Notes under the pieces: generated by a model
What the model was told of the DNA's origin: nothing
The model's input: the letters and a program-made list of their open reading frames with translations, nothing else
The model's database searches: none
Shown: piece after piece, positions 62,859-64,000 of the stretch
How positions within the stretch are numbered: the stretch's first letter is position 1
How the letters are laid out: every line of letters begins with the position of its first letter
Source of the DNA: Paenibacillus sp.
GTDB lineage: Bacteria > Bacillota > Bacilli > Paenibacillales > YIM-B00363
Assembly (NCBI RefSeq): GCF_035645195.1
Contig: NZ_DASQNA010000022.1
Location: forward strand, 1-64,000
DNA: 64,000 nucleotides
Reading direction: 5' to 3'
Translations under genes and position numbers: made by a program

Positions 62859-62883
62859 GCCGGCAGCCGAAGGGGCTGCCGGC
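62859..62883. terminator. GC-rich hairpin between convergent genes
   Basis: GCCGGCAGCC and GGCTGCCGGC form a perfect 10-bp stem with a short loop; TT only follows. It lies between the YdeI-like gene and the convergent kinase-like gene. Confidence 0.6.
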
Positions 62884-62902
62884 TTGAAACGTATAAGCGC
62901 GC

Positions 62903-63364
62903 TTACCTCTTAAATTTAAAATCCCCGTAATCGATGACAATGATCCTTCCTTTGCGGTTCAACCGCAAGTTTTTCACTTTCGGATTATGGTTCCGATTAA
63001 ACATATCTTTGGGATCGATCCCTTTTCTGCGAAACTTCGATTTGAGCTTCTTCAATTTTTTCCTGTACGCTTTCGATGATTTCGGGAACTTCTTATCATA
63101 CTTCTTCATGATTAACCACAGGTTCCCGTAATCTTTGATTTCGGCAAGGTGTTTTCTAATAGAAGAGCCCGATGACCTGTACACTTTGATCTCGCGCCGA
63201 TTGTGCCCGATTCCGGCTTTGCTTCTCACGACCTTTAGGACATAGCCGTTATTTAGATCGTACACGACTCGGTTTTTGCCGGAGCTTATTTTTTTCTTCT
63301 TTTTTATCCACTTTCTGACGTCCTTGTTCAATTTCCGTTTGATTCGTTTTGGAACGCTCCCCAT
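62903..63364 (-). CDS. Small basic protein with kinase-like fold
   Basis: Only 153 residues and very rich in Lys/Arg. ISSGKNRVVYDLNNGYVLKV resembles a kinase glycine loop plus ATP-binding Lys, HNRREIKVYRSSG a helix-C segment, LWLIMKKYDKKFP a hinge, and NRNHNPKVKNLRLNRKGRII VIDYG a catalytic loop with Asn and a DYG (DFG-like) metal site. The catalytic loop has Asn/His where most kinases have HxD, so activity is uncertain. I know only loosely annotated relatives in Bacilli. Start ATG 63364. Confidence 0.6.
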   Translation of the reverse strand: MGSVPKRIKRKLNKDVRKWIKKKKKISSGKNRVVYDLNNGYVLKVVRSKAGIGHNRREIKVYRSSGSSIRKHLAEIKDYGNLWLIMKKYDKKFPKSSKAYRKKLKKLKSKFRRKGIDPKDMFNRNHNPKVKNLRLNRKGRIIVIDYGDFKFKR

Positions 63365-63461
63365 TCTACATCACTCTTTTTTAAGAAATTGTTAAGAACA
63401 AGTTATGCGAAGGGGGAGAATTTCGTATGGACTACCTCATCAAGTCTAGTTTGAGCTTCTC

Positions 63462-64000
63462 CTACATTCTGAAATCGGGCGGAATGCGTTTCGCGACGCC
63501 GGTACGAATCGCGGCGGCGATGACGGCGCTTCTGACGTCGGCAACGACGCGCTCATTGAAGATGCTCGGGATGATGTAGGACTCGTCCAGCTCTTGAGCC
63601 GTTACGGTGTCGGCGATCGCCTGCGCGGCCGCCATTTTCATCGTTTCGTTGATGATGCTTGCCCGGCAGTCCAGCGCGCCCCGGAAAATGCCCGGGAACG
63701 CCAGGACATTGTTGATCTGGTTAGGGTAATCGCTTCGGCCGGTAGCGAACACGCGGACGATGGGGAGGGCGAGCTCCGGCGCGACCTCCGGCACGGGGTT
63801 GGCCATGGCGAACACGATGGGGTCTTCGGCCATGTTCTTCAGATCGTCTTGGTCGAGCAAGCCGCCGCGCGATACGCCGATGAAGACGTCCGCCCCCCGA
63901 ATGACTTCCTTCAGCGAACCCGCCTCCGGCTCCACCTGAGGCTGGGCCGCGAGCCACCTCCACATGGGATGCGCATAGTCCGATCCTCTGACGATCGCGC
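63462..64000 (-). CDS. Malic enzyme, C-terminal part (runs off right edge)
   Basis: The reverse frame is open to the window edge; the visible part reads IVRGSDYAHPMWRWLAAQPQ, then GADVFIGVSRGGLLDQDDLK, VFAMANPVPEV, FATGRSDYPNQINNVLAFPG IFRGALDCRASIINETMKMA and ends IRTGVAKRIPPDFRM. These are the NAD-binding and C-terminal segments of bacterial malic enzyme, which decarboxylates malate to pyruvate. About 170-180 residues are present; the N-terminal catalytic part lies outside. Confidence 0.93.
   Translation of the reverse strand, partial: AIVRGSDYAHPMWRWLAAQPQVEPEAGSLKEVIRGADVFIGVSRGGLLDQDDLKNMAEDPIVFAMANPVPEVAPELALPIVRVFATGRSDYPNQINNVLAFPGIFRGALDCRASIINETMKMAAAQAIADTVTAQELDESYIIPSIFNERVVADVRSAVIAAAIRTGVAKRIPPDFRM

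Overview
The window looks like chromosome from a spore-forming, Gram-positive bacterium of the Paenibacillus/Cohnella type. Reasons: a Spo0E-type small protein, a MoxR/DUF58/transglutaminase operon, YesM/YesN-type two-component systems beside LplABC-type sugar importers, many lipoprotein signal peptides, and strong AGGAGG ribosome sites with TTG and GTG starts. The species cannot be named from the sequence alone.

Bases 1 to about 35,500 are mostly an AT-richer accessory region. It holds oxidoreductases (three intact short-chain dehydrogenases, two aldo/keto reductases, a zinc alcohol dehydrogenase, an NAD(P)-binding protein, a cupin), two paralogous Bcr/CflA-type exporters, an OmpR-type two-component system with a secreted hydrolase, and a haem module (P460 cytochrome lipoprotein, DUF4405 membrane protein, ResB, CcsA, ResA). 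A MerR-family regulator at the left has a textbook 19-bp-spaced operator. Two more copies lie upstream of the first dehydrogenase and of the P460 gene, so these genes probably form one electrophile- or nitrosative-stress regulon. The same region is full of decay: truncated dehydrogenases, frameshifted reductases, a carboxymuconolactone decarboxylase, a cupin, a PQQ sugar dehydrogenase, a second P460 gene, fragments of IS3-, IS110- and IS1182-type transposases, and arrays that look like the ends of Tn7-like transposons (33,836-34,592). The MoxR/DUF58/transglutaminase operon (18.9-23.4 kb) is richer in GC and intact, and resembles a core island inside it.

From about 35.5 kb to the right edge the DNA is GC-rich and, apart from one possible fragment, intact. 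It contains a LysR regulator divergent from a large secreted carboxylesterase, a TauE/SafE permease, a luciferase-like monooxygenase and an EAL protein. Two carbohydrate loci follow. The first (42.7-49.1 kb) has a GntR-type regulator, L-rhamnose mutarotase, a formylglycine-type sulfatase and an ABC importer, suggesting use of a sulfated, rhamnose-containing glycan. The second (51.8-61.2 kb) has a YesM/YesN pair, an LplA-type binding protein, a GH2 glycosidase and two LplB/LplC permeases. Three promoters in it share a 64-bp element with identical spacing, the likely YesN target. An ArsR-SRPBCC pair with an internal palindromic operator, a YdeI-like protein, a small kinase-fold protein and a malic enzyme running off the right edge complete the window.
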